From NCBI GenBank assembly GCA_903864485.1, contig CAIPGD010000446.1, forward strand, positions 1-7,029: a stretch of DNA of 7,029 nucleotides. Direction: 5' to 3'. Below, one piece after another: positions 6,056-7,029 of this stretch (position 1 is the stretch's first letter; each line of letters begins with the position of its first letter). The DNA comes from an uncultured bacterium (GTDB taxonomy: Bacteria; Pseudomonadota; Gammaproteobacteria; Burkholderiales; Burkholderiaceae_E). The notes under the pieces were generated by a model that was not told the origin of the DNA, ran no database searches, and worked only from the letters and a program-made list of their open reading frames with translations. The position numbers were made by a program, and so were the translations under genes.

Positions 6056-7029
6056 TCAAGCCGCGTAACAGCGCACCCGCAGGGACAAGTCCTCCAGAGC
6101 CCGAACACCGCTGGCCTCGGCGCGCTGGCACCAACCCTGCAGTTGTAAGACTAACTGATCACTCGAGACCGTCGACCGCGACCACAGAGCGGTCAATTCG
6201 GCGCGCATCTCAAGCAGCTTACGCAGTGATTCACTGGCCGCACAAATATCGATCAGGCGGGCACGCTGCGCCTCAGTCCATCGCGACGCGTCGGTTGGAA
6301 CCCAGCGCCTGGCTGACTCCACCAGTTTCGAATCTGACATCCGCGCTTGACGCAGGCGCTTAGCCTCTTCGCGACAGGCGCGTTTGAGGTGGATGGCGTA
6401 GGTACTCATCATGTCATGCCGATAGGCGAGCAACGCGGCCAACGAATCGCTATCCGGATGGGTCTTGGGCGACACAAAACGGGGCTTGGGGATCACCTTT
6501 TTGACCCGCGCCAGACCAAACAATGCGAGTACGCGGATGTACTGCCATCCCAGATCAAATTCGTACCATTTCGACGAGAATTTGGCCGAAGTCGGGTAGG
6601 TGTGATGATTGTTGTGCAACTCCTCGCCGCCAATCCAGATCCCCCAAGGCGAGATGTTGCGGCTGGCGTCAGCGCAATCGACGTTGCGGTAGCCCCAATA
6701 GTGGCCAATGCCGTTGATCACACCGGCCGCATGGATCGGTATCCACATCATCTGCAGAGCCCAGACTGAAATACCGATCGGGCCTAGCAACGCCAGATCA
6801 ATGATCGCCATCATCGTGACGCCAATGACGGGATGGGCGGTGTAAACCCGCCGCTCGACCCAGTCGTCCGGGCAGCCATGACCAAACTTCTCGGTCGTTT
6901 CGCGATTCAGAACCTCTGCAGCGTACAACTAGGCCCCGCGCAACAAGACGGTGCGCAGGCCCCGGGTTTGCGGGCTATGCGGGTCCTCTGAGGTCTCACA
7001 GCGCGCATGGTGTTTGCGATGAACTGCCG
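6056..7029 (-). pseudogene. DesA-type delta-9 acyl desaturase, 5' end off window, amber codon inside
   Basis: A membrane di-iron fatty acid desaturase of the DesA / acyl-CoA delta-9 type, which would introduce a double bond into acyl chains and adjust membrane fluidity. The frame enters from the right edge and reads AVHRKHHARCETSEDPHSPQ with histidine box 2 (HRKHH, 7021-7007), then VLLRGA, then TAG (6931-6929), then LYAAEVLNRETTEKFGHG. The frame continues unbroken for 289 further codons to the stop at 6058-6056, with hydrophobic segments and histidine box 3 (HNNHH, 6616-6602). Family members have Glu at the TAG position as I recall them (GAELYRAEA), so GAG to TAG is the simplest change. A TTG just after the TAG could start translation, but that product would lack boxes 1 and 2 and be inactive. 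The alternatives to a pseudogene are a sequencing error or readthrough. The product has a long charged C-terminal tail of about 130 residues. Confidence 0.8.

Noticed and set aside
6037..6058. Possible bidirectional terminator between rpmG and the desaturase (palindrome TGAGGCCTCA at 6049-6058)
   Set aside because: The palindrome has no usable loop, the alternative CTCAG/CTGAG stem is only 5 bp, and neither strand has a T tract after it.
6347..6769. A 140-codon open frame on the plus strand opposite the desaturase
   Set aside because: It is antisense to clear desaturase motifs including histidine box 3; no ribosome binding site or domain is evident.
6056..6928. Desaturase as an intact 290-residue gene starting at TTG 6928
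   Set aside because: The frame upstream of the TAG continues the family sequence with histidine box 2, so the TTG start would give a truncated enzyme without boxes 1 and 2.

Overview
The window reads as an ordinary chromosomal segment of a moderately GC-rich proteobacterium, most likely a betaproteobacterium. This is inferred from the zinc-ligand-free forms of bL28 and bL33, the IspH and FkpB sequences, and the cluster of radC-rpmB-rpmG divergent from fkpB-ispH. No species can be named from the sequence alone. No phage, insertion sequence or CRISPR array is visible.

Layout, left to right. Positions 2-376 hold the C-terminal end of selO (protein AMPylase, plus strand). Facing it is a compact type II toxin-antitoxin operon, an AbrB-fold antitoxin followed by a PIN-domain toxin (1074 down to 437), with a two-unit 20-bp operator repeat upstream. 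A secreted M20 zinc peptidase of the carboxypeptidase G2 type follows (1219-2508). Twenty-two bases after it is a heavily deleted remnant of formate--tetrahydrofolate ligase (2531-3126), reduced to about a third of its normal length but with the surviving pieces still well conserved. A tRNA-Thr(CGT) gene lies on the minus strand (3209-3284), and upstream of it on the same strand is the coupled pair fkpB-ispH. Divergent from fkpB run radC, rpmB and rpmG. At the right edge, convergent with rpmG, is a DesA-type fatty acid desaturase that runs off the window. Its frame is interrupted by an amber codon where the family normally has Glu.

How the genes work together: most are housekeeping genes (isoprenoid precursor synthesis, proline isomerisation/chaperoning, two ribosomal proteins, one tRNA). 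Accessory content is limited to the toxin-antitoxin pair and the secreted peptidase. The main points of interest are two broken metabolic genes within about 4.5 kb (fhs and the desaturase), the operator repeat of the toxin-antitoxin operon, and the same TGATG stop/start overlap at two separate gene junctions. I did not find a convincing new biological system here.
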